From contig CADCWI010000059.1 of the NCBI GenBank assembly GCA_902806355.1, positions 1-64,000 on the forward strand: 64,000 bases of DNA. Direction: 5' to 3'. Source of the stretch: an uncultured Thermomicrobiales bacterium. GTDB lineage: Bacteria > Chloroflexota > Chloroflexia > Thermomicrobiales > UBA6265. The notes under the pieces were generated by a model, which saw only the letters and a list, made by a program, of their open reading frames with translations, was not told the origin of the DNA and ran no database searches. Every line of letters starts with the position of its first letter. Positions within the stretch are counted from its first letter, which is position 1. Shown in pieces: positions 1-10,521 of the stretch. The translations under genes were made by a program, and so were the position numbers.

Positions 1-1413
<1,413 letters not shown>

Positions 1414-1732
1414 AGGGCATGAATGAACGTTTCACTCCTCCCTCCGTCATTCATGTCGAGGCGAAGGATGCGACGGGGCAGCGATTGTCTGCAAAGGCGC
1501 AATGTCGCGAACGAATCTCTTCAGAACCGCCCTTGGATCCGACGGCAGCTCTGCGGAAACGGACGGATCGCGGTCAGTGCTCGACCGGATCCAAGGCCTC
1601 GAACACGGCCCGACGGCTAACGACGTGGCCTGTCTCGATCGTGCATCGGGAAATGCACGGCGTCTGACACCGATCGACGAGGCGTTGGCCCGGCCGGTGA
1701 GCTGGCGGCGCGGAGGTCAGCGGAAAAGGACG
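1414..1732. other. Convergent intergenic region, no gene seen
   Basis: These 319 bases separate the 3' ends of eno (+) and yggS (-). Short open frames lack family resemblance and good ribosome sites. An 8-bp inverted repeat (ATGAATGA at 1419-1426, TCATTCAT at 1447-1454) just after eno has a 20-nt loop and no T-run, so it is at best a weak terminator. Confidence 0.5.
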
Positions 1733-2449
1733 CTACCGAACGCCGAAGACGGCGCGGCCGAGCCGGACGTGGGTTGCGCCCTCGGAGATCGCAACTTCGT
1801 AGTCGTTGGACATGCCCATCGAGAGCACGGGCAATTCTATGCCGGCGGAAACCTGGAGGCGTTCTCCCAGCTCCCGCAAGGCGCGGAACGTTGGCCGTGC
1901 ATCCTCTGGGTCCTTGACGAGCGGGGCAACGGTCATCAGGCCGTCACAGCGGAGATGCGGCGATCTTTCGATGGCCTCCAGCAAGGGGTCCGCGTCGTCC
2001 GGGCCACAACCGGACTTCTGGGGCTCGTGCGCGACGTTGACCTGGATCAGGACCGGCAGCATCTTGTCGAGTCGCGCCGCTTCACCCTCCAGGGCCTGGA
2101 TCAGGGAGAGCCGGTCGACGGTTTCGATGCAGCTGAAGAGTTGGGCCGCGTGCCTCGCCTTGTTCGACTGGAGCTGCCCGATCAACCGGAGGCAGCTTCC
2201 TTCGGGGAGTGGTGCCGCAAACTTCTGGCGAGCCTCCTGCACCCGGTTCTCTCCGAATGTCGTCAGGCCCAAACCGATCGCCGCGTCGACCGCGGTCCGG
2301 GAGAACGTCTTTGAAACGGCGACGATGGAGATCTCGTCCGGGGACCGATTGCCCTGGCTGGCAGCAGCCGCGACGCGGGATCGTACGTCGGCAATTCGAT
2401 CCCGCATTGCACCGGTGTCGATCTCGACAAGCGATGTCTCGCTCATCAT
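1733..2449 (-). CDS. yggS: YggS/PLPBP family pyridoxal-phosphate homeostasis protein
   Basis: A PLP-binding protein of the alanine-racemase-fold YBL036c/YggS family, thought to buffer pyridoxal phosphate rather than act as an enzyme. The 238-aa product has the PLP lysine in IVAVSKTFS, the FGENRVQEA motif, the HLIGQLQSNK-like segment (RLIGQLQSNKARHA), GLMTVAP and the C-terminal SMGMSNDYEVAI...GRAVFG motif. The start ATG at 2449 overlaps the pgeF stop in ATGA; an ATG directly after it (2446) is equally possible. A longer open frame upstream lies inside pgeF and is not credible. It is the last gene of a three-gene operon with pgeF and the membrane protein at 3315-4904. Confidence 0.95.
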   Translation of the reverse strand: MMSETSLVEIDTGAMRDRIADVRSRVAAAASQGNRSPDEISIVAVSKTFSRTAVDAAIGLGLTTFGENRVQEARQKFAAPLPEGSCLRLIGQLQSNKARHAAQLFSCIETVDRLSLIQALEGEAARLDKMLPVLIQVNVAHEPQKSGCGPDDADPLLEAIERSPHLRCDGLMTVAPLVKDPEDARPTFRALRELGERLQVSAGIELPVLSMGMSNDYEVAISEGATHVRLGRAVFGVR

Positions 2450-3318
2450 CGGGCGGATGTCGTCAGCGCGATCAGAGCGCCTTCGCGCCCCGCACCCGGT
2501 CCATGTCCTCGATGCGAGAACCAGGAATCCTTCGAGCATTTCGTGCAGATGTCGGACATGTCGATATGGTTCGGGTCGAGACCAGCGCGCTGGAGAAGGA
2601 GCGTGTTGGCGCGGACACCATCGAAGTGATCTTTCGGGCCGGGATGAGTGACGGCGAGCTCGGCGAGTGACCCGAGCTCGCGTGCCTGATCCCGCCAAGC
2701 CGCGATCACTTCGTCGCCGACCTCGTTGCAACACCCACCGATGGCCGGGCCGAGATAAGCGCGGATCCGCGATGGATCGCTGCCGAACGAGTCTTGCATG
2801 GCGCGCACCGCCGCGCCCGCCACATCGACGACCGTGCCGCGCCAGCCAGCATGGACCGCGCCTACGGCAGGATGCTCAGGATCGACGAGCAGGATCGGCA
2901 GGCAGTCGGCGTGCAGCGTCATCAGCACGACATCCGGATCGTCGGTGATCATGACGTCCGCGAATCCGGCGTGCGTCGAACCCGGCGTTGCGCCGCGACC
3001 GGCCTGGTCAGCGGTGACGCGGATCACATCCCGGCCGTGCACCTGGCCCATCGTCACGATCCGGTGCGGATCGACGCCGATGCTTCGGCACCAGAGCTGA
3101 CGCATCGCCCAGGCATCATCCTTGTCCCGAGGGGCTCCGTACCCGACGTTGCCATCCGCGATCCCCAGCCCTGGCACACGGTACGTCAACCCATGTGCGA
3201 CGCCCGGGATCTCGTTCAGGAGGTCGGATCGAAGGAGAACCGGTCCAGCCATCGCGAGCGTGTCCACCGCATCCGAAGAGGCGTCGTACGCCGCGGCGTA
3301 TGGGTCAACCTGCGTCAT
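2446..3318 (-). CDS. pgeF: Peptidoglycan editing factor / purine nucleoside phosphorylase, laccase-domain (YfiH/PgeF)
   Basis: The 290-aa protein belongs to the multicopper-oxidase-like laccase domain family; members are zinc-dependent purine nucleoside phosphorylases/adenosine deaminases and were first described as polyphenol oxidases or peptidoglycan editing factors. The zinc and active-site motifs are visible: TMGQVHGRDV, LHADCLPILL, AVHAGWRGTV, LGPAIGGCC and the C-terminal DICT...FSHRGHG. The start overlaps the stop of the upstream membrane-protein gene by 4 bp, and its stop overlaps the yggS start, so the three are translationally coupled. pgeF-yggS adjacency is common in Gram-positive and related bacteria, supporting both calls. 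Confidence 0.95.
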   Translation of the reverse strand: MTQVDPYAAAYDASSDAVDTLAMAGPVLLRSDLLNEIPGVAHGLTYRVPGLGIADGNVGYGAPRDKDDAWAMRQLWCRSIGVDPHRIVTMGQVHGRDVIRVTADQAGRGATPGSTHAGFADVMITDDPDVVLMTLHADCLPILLVDPEHPAVGAVHAGWRGTVVDVAGAAVRAMQDSFGSDPSRIRAYLGPAIGGCCNEVGDEVIAAWRDQARELGSLAELAVTHPGPKDHFDGVRANTLLLQRAGLDPNHIDMSDICTKCSKDSWFSHRGHGPGAGREGALIALTTSAR

Positions 3319-4904
3319 GGTGCATTCTCTTCCCGTGCGGCATCGATGATGATCTGGTCGACGACTCGTTCGACCGGCGCGTGGTCGTCAGTGAACACCC
3401 GCGTAACCTCGGTCACTTCGCGCACGTTGCCGGTCGCGATGCTCGATTCACCGACGGTCCTAACGAGCGAGTCAGCCGGCTGGGCGTTGACGGAACTCGA
3501 AAAGTTCGCCAATTCGGTCGGTGAGTTCGTCCCGATCACGATGCTGTTCGCATAGAACTCGGTGTCGATGACGTACACGTTCGGAAAGACATCCTTCATC
3601 GTCGAAGCAATCACGTCGACCAACCGGTAATCGGTTTCGGTGCGACCGACGTTGATCACGGCGACGCCCTGCGGGGTGAGCTGGCCGGAGACTTCCTGGA
3701 AAAATTCCCGGGTGGTGAGCTGAAAGGGGATGTATGGCTGTTTGTAAGCATCGACCCCGATCAGGTCGTATGTCGTGTCGGTGGTTCGCAAGACATAACG
3801 CCCATCTTCGACAATGACGTTCAAGTTGGGTTCGGTCATTCCGAAATACTCTCTGCCTACCGCGGCGATCTCGGGATCGATTTCAACTCCATCGATCGGG
3901 ATCGGGCCGTACGCGGCGGTCAACTGCTTGCTGACGGTCCCGCCGGCGAGACCGATCAAGAGCGCGTTGTCGATCTGAGCGGTCGATGGTGTGCGATTGA
4001 AGAGGGGTGCCACCATGAAGTAGTCCCACGGCCCTCGCGTAAGGGGTTGTGCCGGGTCGTAGATCGAGTGGGTTGCATGGCCCTCGTTGAGCGAGAGCTC
4101 GGTCGAGGTTCCATCCTGAACCACCTGGATGTAATTGTCGCGCGATTCCGTCTCGTAGATCAGTTCGCCACCCTGGGCCGGCCGAATCGGTCCACCAATA
4201 TTCAAGGTGACCAAAAGGGCGACCATGGTCGCGCCGATCGCCATTGCAGAGACCTGGGGAATTGCCCGGAGCCGGAGCAGGCCGATCGCGGACGGGATGA
4301 ACAGCAGTGCGCCCAGGATCAGGAAGGTACGGACCGTGCCGACCCACGGGATCAGAACGAGCACCGGGAGAAAGCTGCCAGCGATCGAGCCGACCGTACC
4401 AAGTGCGTAGATGTTGCCGGAGGTGTGACCGGCCTGGGTGACGTTGGCGATGCGCAATCGAATCGCATACGGGCTGACGAAGCCGAGGAGCGTGATCGGG
4501 ACCGAAAGGATCAGCAGCACGCCGAGCAGTGATCCGTAGAACGCACCGACGGCCACTTGATCGAAGGCATCGAGCGAGAACTCGAGGATGGGCCGCGCCA
4601 GAAATGGCAGGAGCGCGCACCACAGGGCGGCGGCAGCCGTGATCGAATAGAGCACCCAAAGGCGAGGATACCGATCCGCCGCGCGGCCGCCCAGCCAGTA
4701 GCCAATGGCGAGAAACGTCAAGGTCAAGCCGATCAGGTTGGCCCAGATAAAGGTGGAATCCCCGAAGAAGGGAGCGATCAGGCGGGACACGCTGAGCTCG
4801 GTACCGACACTGGTCATGCCGCCGAGAAAGACGATCAGGCGGATGAAGAGATCGTCGTGGCGGCTCAGCGCCGCGTTCTCGATGCGGGATGGAGAGTCTG
4901 TCAC
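3315..4904 (-). CDS. Membrane protein fused to spermidine-synthase-like SAM-binding domain
   Basis: The 529-aa protein has roughly seven or eight hydrophobic segments in residues about 20-240 (for example FIWANLIGLTLTFLAIGYWL, then ALWCALLPFLARPIL), followed by a Rossmann domain of the spermidine synthase/methyltransferase type. That domain shows ALLIGLAGGTVSKQL, the acidic GVEIDPEI strand, VEDGRYVL and VDAYKQPYIPF. The family is usually annotated as fused MFS/spermidine synthase; the typical polyamine-site residues are not evident, so the substrate is unknown. It starts at GTG 4904 and heads the operon with pgeF and yggS (4-bp overlap). The N-terminus resembles the membrane half of fused spermidine-synthase proteins common in Chloroflexota. 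Confidence 0.8.
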   Translation of the reverse strand: MTDSPSRIENAALSRHDDLFIRLIVFLGGMTSVGTELSVSRLIAPFFGDSTFIWANLIGLTLTFLAIGYWLGGRAADRYPRLWVLYSITAAAALWCALLPFLARPILEFSLDAFDQVAVGAFYGSLLGVLLILSVPITLLGFVSPYAIRLRIANVTQAGHTSGNIYALGTVGSIAGSFLPVLVLIPWVGTVRTFLILGALLFIPSAIGLLRLRAIPQVSAMAIGATMVALLVTLNIGGPIRPAQGGELIYETESRDNYIQVVQDGTSTELSLNEGHATHSIYDPAQPLTRGPWDYFMVAPLFNRTPSTAQIDNALLIGLAGGTVSKQLTAAYGPIPIDGVEIDPEIAAVGREYFGMTEPNLNVIVEDGRYVLRTTDTTYDLIGVDAYKQPYIPFQLTTREFFQEVSGQLTPQGVAVINVGRTETDYRLVDVIASTMKDVFPNVYVIDTEFYANSIVIGTNSPTELANFSSSVNAQPADSLVRTVGESSIATGNVREVTEVTRVFTDDHAPVERVVDQIIIDAAREENAP

Positions 4905-5492
4905 GGAACCTGCCAGGCAGAGGGGGCGCGGTGGCGCACCCGGGAAGACGACAACGCACGGAAGTATACGGTCTCATTGACCTGGGCATGACGCCCCGTT
5001 CTTCGGCTGGTCCATAATCGACGCAGGTCGGTAAGTTACATAATCTACGCATCCTGCTTTGACGGGTGACCGATGCTGGGCCCGTCCCACCTAGTCCTTG
5101 GGTATCTCGACGGTAAGTGAGCACCTGCGGAGAAAGACGTGATGTTTCGGCTGGAGCGCCGCTTTTGCCCGAACATCGCGGTCGATCCCTGTGTCCCGGC
5201 GGGAGCCATGGCGGGTTATGGGACATCGATTGTGACGCAACGGCCGCAGACGCAACTTGGCACTTCGGTCGTCACCACTGGTCGGTACGGTGCGATCGAC
5301 GGTCCCGCAAGCGATGTCTTGGCGTTGCGTCATGCCGGACCGGAACTGGAGCATCCGGGGTGACAATCCGTGAAGAAGTTCGTGATCCGGTGGAGCCATC
5401 ATCACGACCACTCCCCCGGCACATCGCAGAGAGGTGGAGGCGAGCGGTTGTTTGCGGACAATTGTGCTTATACGCATAACATCGGTCAGAGC
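4905..5492. other. Intergenic region, no gene seen
   Basis: 588 bases between the 3' end of the pentapeptide gene and the start of the minus-strand membrane-protein operon. Open frames on both strands (for example 5091-5477) have low-complexity, shadow-like translations and no recognisable family. A TATACT hexamer on the minus strand near 4966 could be a -10 element for the operon, but no matching -35 is clear. Confidence 0.45.
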
Positions 5493-6143
5493 CTAGACCC
5501 CGATCGTAACGCCCAGGATGCCGATCACGTAAAGCGCCTGGTCTTGGGTCAGCGTCACACCCTGAAGTCCTTCAGGCCCTATCCGGATCCCTTCGATGTT
5601 CGACCGCCGGAGATCGGCGCCGGTTAGCACGGCGTTCGAAAAATCGGCTTCTCGCAAATCACACGCATCGAACACTGCGCCGCTGAGATCGGTGCCGTTG
5701 AACAGCGCCCCGCGGAGCCGGCACCGCGAGAAGCGGACGCGCTGAAGACGCGACTGCTGAACCTGCAACGCATCGGCGACGCAGTCCTCGAAATGGACAT
5801 CCTTCCAGGACGACTCATTGGCCCGGACGCCGACGAGCTTGCTGTCATTGCAGTCGACCCGCGTACAGCTCGATCGGTGCAACACCGCGTTGGAGAGGTC
5901 ACAGCCGGTCAAGATCACGTCGGTGAGCTGTGCTCCCTCCATTTCGGCATCTCCGAGGCGAAGGGTGTCCAAGCGGGAGCCGTTCACCTGCAGGTTCACG
6001 AGCAATCGCGCCGTCATGTCGCCGTGGTGAATTCGCGCCGAATCGATCGAACTCTCTTCGGCCATCGCGTTCACTGGAAGCACAACGAGGCGACCGGGCG
6101 GAGGGACACTGGGTTGGCGTCGCGATCTTGCGGGATTTGCCAT
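5493..6143 (-). CDS. Pentapeptide-repeat protein
   Basis: Up to 216 aa. From about residue 45 to 195 the sequence follows the A(D/N)LXX five-residue periodicity (for example LTDVILTGCDLSNAVLHRSS and FNGTDLSGAVFDACDLREAD), which folds as a right-handed quadrilateral beta-helix. The N-terminus (MANPARSRRQ) is basic and Pro-rich; an internal Met at position 27 is an alternative start, and neither has a clear ribosome site. The C-terminus is hydrophobic (YVIGILGVTIGV). Some family members mimic DNA and protect gyrase, but most have unknown roles and nothing here identifies a target. It is divergently placed from the GT2 gene. Confidence 0.85.
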   Translation of the reverse strand: MANPARSRRQPSVPPPGRLVVLPVNAMAEESSIDSARIHHGDMTARLLVNLQVNGSRLDTLRLGDAEMEGAQLTDVILTGCDLSNAVLHRSSCTRVDCNDSKLVGVRANESSWKDVHFEDCVADALQVQQSRLQRVRFSRCRLRGALFNGTDLSGAVFDACDLREADFSNAVLTGADLRRSNIEGIRIGPEGLQGVTLTQDQALYVIGILGVTIGV

Positions 6144-6384
6144 GCCCGCATTCTAACGGACACATCGGACACATGCCCTGATCACAGGACGCGAAGATGA
6201 GGGGTTGCCGGTTTCGCGGGAGTTCGCTCCATCCGAGGCATGGCGTCCACATTCGATCCGAGTTCAGTCCCTGGGGTAGAGTTCAACGGAGCGCTTCGCT
6301 CGGTCGGATGCCACCAGTGCGAATCAGTGCATCCTTGCCCCCTCCCCCACTCGCTCCAGGAACTTCCCAGAGGCTGAATTACAC

Positions 6385-8567
6385 ATGAGTACCAATCTGC
6401 CCGCACGGGTGAATGCCGGGCGTAAACGTCCGTCGCTGGAAGCTGTTGTCACGGCGATCATGATCCTGCTGACGCTGATCGCCTGTTTCTTTTTCGGCAG
6501 GGACATGGTCAGGATCGGGACCGGGTATCTCGAGGAGAGAAGCATGGGGGATCTCTCCCGCCTCCTCCTCTTCACCGGCATCGTCCTCGTCCTGATTTAT
6601 GGCAATCTCGTGTATCAGGTCGCGCGGCTTGGGCATGTCCTTCGCCGGCGATCGCACGTTCCCGAGCCATTCGAGACGCTGGTCGATGCCCATTGGAAGA
6701 CAGCGCCCCCGGTCGTTGTGCTCGTGCCGTCGTACAAGGAGGATCTCCGTACCATCCGCCAGACACTCCTGTCGGCAGCGCTGCAGCACTATCCACGCCA
6801 ACGTGTCGTGCTTCTGCTCGATGACCCACCGAGGCCGGGCAACCCCGAAGATGCTGCGCGTCTCGCAGCCGCTCGTCGCGTGCCGGTCGAGATCACGGAA
6901 CTCTTGCGAGGACCGGCCGCTCGAGTGGAGCGAGCGGCGAGACAGTTCCTCACGGCTAGCGATCAGGGGCGGCTCGCTCCCCGGAAAGAGTTGTCGCGGT
7001 TGCTCGATGTCTACGCTGACCTTATCGCCTGGATGGAAGAGCGAGCGGACGAAGCCTCCGGAACCGATCACACGGACGAGTTGTTCGTGGACGTGACGTT
7101 CCGTGACCACGCGAAGCTCCTGCGGGAAAGCGCCCGGCGGCTGGTGCGGTGCCTGCCAACCGGTGGACTGAGCGCCGAAGCGCCCGGCGGCTGGTGCGGT
7201 GCCTGCCAACCGGTGGACTGAGCGCCGAGCAGCTAAGCTTGGAGTACCGCCGTCTATCGACCCTGTTCCGTGTGGAGCTGACCACTTTCGAGCGCAAGCG
7301 CTATGTCAATCTCAGTGACGAGCCCAACAAGGCGATGAACCTCAACAGTTATATCGGTCTGCTTGGCAAGGCTGTGGAAGAGGTCCGGCGGGGCGACCAA
7401 TTCCACCTTGAGGTACGGGAGCCGGGTCACCGAGATGGAGAAAAGGTCATCCCCGACGCGACTTACGTTCTCACTCTGGACGCAGACAGCCTGCTCATGC
7501 CCGATTATGCGTTGCGCATGGTCGACGTCATGGAGCGGCCGGGGAACGAGCGGCTCGCCGTGGTACAGACTCCGTACACTGCGATCCCGGACCAGCCCGG
7601 CGTGCTGGAACGGATTGCCGGGGCAACCACGGACATGCAGTACATCGTTCACCAGGGTTTCAGCTGGGTCGGGGCAACATTCTGGGTGGGAGCAAACGCG
7701 CTCCTCCGCAAGACGGCGCTGGACGACATCCGCACCGAGTCGTCCGATGCCAACAACGCAGCGCGGTTCATCCAGGACCGGACGGTGATCGAGGATACCG
7801 AGTCCACAGTTGATCTCGTCGCACGTGGATGGTGGCTCCACAATTACTCCGAGCGCCTGGCCTATAGCGCGACGCCGCCAGACTTCGGCGCCCTGCTCGT
7901 GCAGCGTCACCGGTGGGCCAATGGCGGACTCCTGATCGTGCCGAAGCTGCTTCGATATGCACTAGCCGGGCCGTTTCATGCACGGAAGCCGGTGGAAATC
8001 CTGGTGCGGTTCCACTACCTGGTGTCGATCGCTGCCGGAAGCATCGGCTTCCTGGTCCTGGTCCTCGTTCCCCTCGACCAGGACGTGCACAGTCTGTGGC
8101 TGCCGGTCACGGCCGTTCCCTATTTCCTGCTGTTCTGGCGGGACCTCATTCAGGCTGGGTACAGGAAAGGTGACATCCTTCGCGTATACGCCTTCAACGT
8201 GATGCTAATGCCGATCAACCTGGCTGGTGCGGCCAAGTCGATTCACCAATCGATTACGGGGAGGAAAACACCATTCGGTCGGACGCCCAAGGTAGAGGGT
8301 CGTACCTCGGCGCCAGCCTGGGCAATCCTGGCAGAATGGCTGCTTCTTTCATACACCCTGTTCGCGTTTGTCTGGGACGCGTTCGCCGGGCGATGGTTGC
8401 ACGCCCTCTTCTCACTCGCCACGGTCGTGACGCTTGCCTACGTGCTTGTGGTCTTCATCGGCCTTCGTGCCGGTTTCGACGACGTGCTCGCCTCGTTGCG
8501 GCGGTCCCCGCTTCGAAAACCCGCGGGACGGATCGAGACTACGAGATCGACCTCGGCTTCGGGCTGA
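6385..8567 (+). pseudogene. Cellulose-synthase-like family 2 glycosyltransferase, frame broken by a 50-bp tandem duplication
   Basis: A processive membrane GT2 enzyme that would extend an envelope or extracellular polysaccharide. The first frame (6385-7221) encodes two N-terminal membrane segments and the nucleotide-sugar strand VVVLVPSYKED; the second (to 8567) carries the LTLDADSLL metal motif (about 7473-7499), the IEDTES catalytic-base motif and QRHRW, then five or so C-terminal membrane segments. An exact 50-bp repeat at 7128-7177/7178-7227 shifts the frame so the first part ends at TGA 7219-7221. Removing one copy restores a single 710-codon frame exactly (2183-50=2133 bases). It may be a recent inactivation, a reversible slip site or an assembly error. 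Confidence 0.9.
7128..7227. repeat. Exact 50-bp tandem duplication inside the GT2 gene
   Basis: Two head-to-tail identical copies, 7128-7177 and 7178-7227, with the match running one base further. Each begins AAGCGCCCGGCGGCTGGTGC. As 50 is not a multiple of three, the extra copy moves the downstream reading frame. Confidence 0.97.
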
Positions 8568-8732
8568 TCGAGTCCACTCTCCTTGCCCCAGGGAATCGCC
8601 ACGGCCTGCGCGATGCGTCGGGGACCGTGTACTCTGCTCGCCACGCCTGGGGGGTCCGCATCGAAAAACGCCACGGAATTGATCATGGTTCACGTACCCC
8701 ATCCTGAATGACCGAACTGTACGACCGCGAGG

Positions 8733-10520
8733 TCACCGGTATGCCCGAGCTTGTAACTCGTACAGTTCCGCGTAGAGCCCACCGAGGGTCATGAGTTCCT
8801 CGTGGCTCCCCAGTTCCCTGATGCGGCCGCCGTCCAGCACAGCGATCAAGTCGGCCATCCGTACGGTCGAGAACCGGTGGGAGACGAGAACAGTTACGGT
8901 ACCAGCCTCCTCGGCCGCCCGGCGCGCGGCCGAGGTGTACCGCGCGAAGAGGGCATGCTCGGTCTGGGCATCTAGGCTCGCCGTCGGCTCGTCCAACATC
9001 AGGAGCAGCGGTCGCTCTCGCATCATCGCCCGGCCCAGTGCCAACTTCTGCCACTGGCCGCCCGAAAGTTCAACCCCGTCCTTCCAATCCTTCCCTAGCT
9101 GGGTCTCCAGACCTTGCGGCAACTGCCCCCGCAGGTCCGACGCCTGTGCCCGGTCCAGCGCGGCCCCGACGTCCCGCTCAGAGGCTATCTTCGCCACGTC
9201 ACCCACACCGACCGACTCCCGTGCCAGGAACTCGAAGCGCACGAAGTCCTGAAACGCGGCGGAAACGCGATCTCGCCAGCCCTCACGGTCCATGCGGCTC
9301 ACATCTACGCCGTCTACAAGGATTCTCCCAGCCGTCGGCTCGTAGAGCCCGCAGAGAATCTTCACCAGCGTCGATTTCCCGGCGCCATTCTCCCCGACAA
9401 TCGCGACGACTGAACCCGCGGGCAGCCAGAGATCGACGCCCGACAGCACGTCTTCATCCATCCCCACATATCGGAAGGAGATGCTATCCAGCCTTATGCC
9501 ACGTTCGAGCCTGGCAGGGGCCGGCAACGGGTCGGCGACAATCCGACTCGACTGCCTGGCGTAGCGTTCGAGCCACAGGTACCGGTCCGCCGCGCGGAGA
9601 ACGCGGAGGAAATGTGCTCCGTAGAAGACGGCTGTACTGACGATCGCGTTCATCCCCGCTGCCAATCCGACAGCCAGCACGACGTCTCCCGGCGTGGCCG
9701 ATCCCTGGACGGCGAGCACCAGCACGAGCCCGATTGCGGCGGCATACGCCGCCCCGGAGACGAGCGCGCCGACGGACTGCAAGCCCGCGCCCAGCCACTC
9801 GGCGCGGTTTCGCTCGCGCATCACGGCATCGGACGCGAGCTGATGACGATTCAGCAGTGTGTCCAGGAGACCGAACACGCGAACCTCCTTGCCGGCAGCC
9901 GCCTCTGTCCCGGTTTCGAACAGGTGCCGCCTGAGCCGCTCCGCCCCAGCGGTGGACTCTTCGGCGCGCCGTTGCACCTCCTGCGCCCGCCTCCCCGCCA
10001 CGAATGAGACAGTTCCGAAAAGCGGCAGAAGAAGCAACGCCGGGTGCAGTCTCGCCAACAGGACACCACTCGCGATCAGCTGCACCGCCACCCGGAGGAG
10101 GCCGGCTGTCGCATTCGTCATCCAGCCGAGAAGCGCGCGCTGCTCTCGCAGCAGATCGAGCCGGTCGATATGCTCGGGGAGCTCGTGGTGCTCGATGCCG
10201 GGCACCCCGCCCATCAGCCGGATGAGTCGCCGATCCACCTCCCCACTCGCTCGCTCTGCCACTGAGAACAGCAGATCGATGTAATACAGGCCGTTCACCA
10301 GCCCGATCCCCGCCGCGGCCGAGAGCACCACCACCGCCGCGAGGATTCCGCTCGTATCGCGGTCGACGGCGGCATCCACGAGAAGCTTGTAGCCATACGC
10401 CGCAGCGGGATAGATCAGCGACATGACCGCGCCGGAAACCAGGAAGAAGGCGGCTTGCCTGGGTGCGGACTTGAAGCCAAATCCCATGACCATCCGATAG
10501 TTCCTAAACCAGCCGAACAT
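8733..10520 (-). CDS. ABC exporter, fused membrane and ATPase domains (second of pair)
   Basis: A 595-aa half-transporter: about six membrane segments in residues 15-320, then an ATPase with Walker A GENGAGKSTLV, Q-loop AFQDFVRFEF, signature LSGGQWQKLALGRA, Walker B LLMLDEPTASLD and H-loop SHRFSTVR. All catalytic residues are present. I start at ATG 10520 (MFGWFRNYRMV), one base after the TAA of the upstream exporter gene; a longer frame upstream lies inside that gene. With the 615-aa exporter it probably forms a heterodimer. No C39 peptidase domain is present, so it is not a leader-cleaving bacteriocin exporter. Substrate is unknown; both genes follow a zinc-ribbon ECF sigma gene. Confidence 0.9.
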   Translation of the reverse strand: MFGWFRNYRMVMGFGFKSAPRQAAFFLVSGAVMSLIYPAAAYGYKLLVDAAVDRDTSGILAAVVVLSAAAGIGLVNGLYYIDLLFSVAERASGEVDRRLIRLMGGVPGIEHHELPEHIDRLDLLREQRALLGWMTNATAGLLRVAVQLIASGVLLARLHPALLLLPLFGTVSFVAGRRAQEVQRRAEESTAGAERLRRHLFETGTEAAAGKEVRVFGLLDTLLNRHQLASDAVMRERNRAEWLGAGLQSVGALVSGAAYAAAIGLVLVLAVQGSATPGDVVLAVGLAAGMNAIVSTAVFYGAHFLRVLRAADRYLWLERYARQSSRIVADPLPAPARLERGIRLDSISFRYVGMDEDVLSGVDLWLPAGSVVAIVGENGAGKSTLVKILCGLYEPTAGRILVDGVDVSRMDREGWRDRVSAAFQDFVRFEFLARESVGVGDVAKIASERDVGAALDRAQASDLRGQLPQGLETQLGKDWKDGVELSGGQWQKLALGRAMMRERPLLLMLDEPTASLDAQTEHALFARYTSAARRAAEEAGTVTVLVSHRFSTVRMADLIAVLDGGRIRELGSHEELMTLGGLYAELYELQARAYR

Positions 10521-10521
10521 G

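Noticed and set aside
5091..5477. 128-aa open frame on the minus strand
   Set aside because: Low-complexity Arg-rich translation overlapping frames on the other strand; no start signal.
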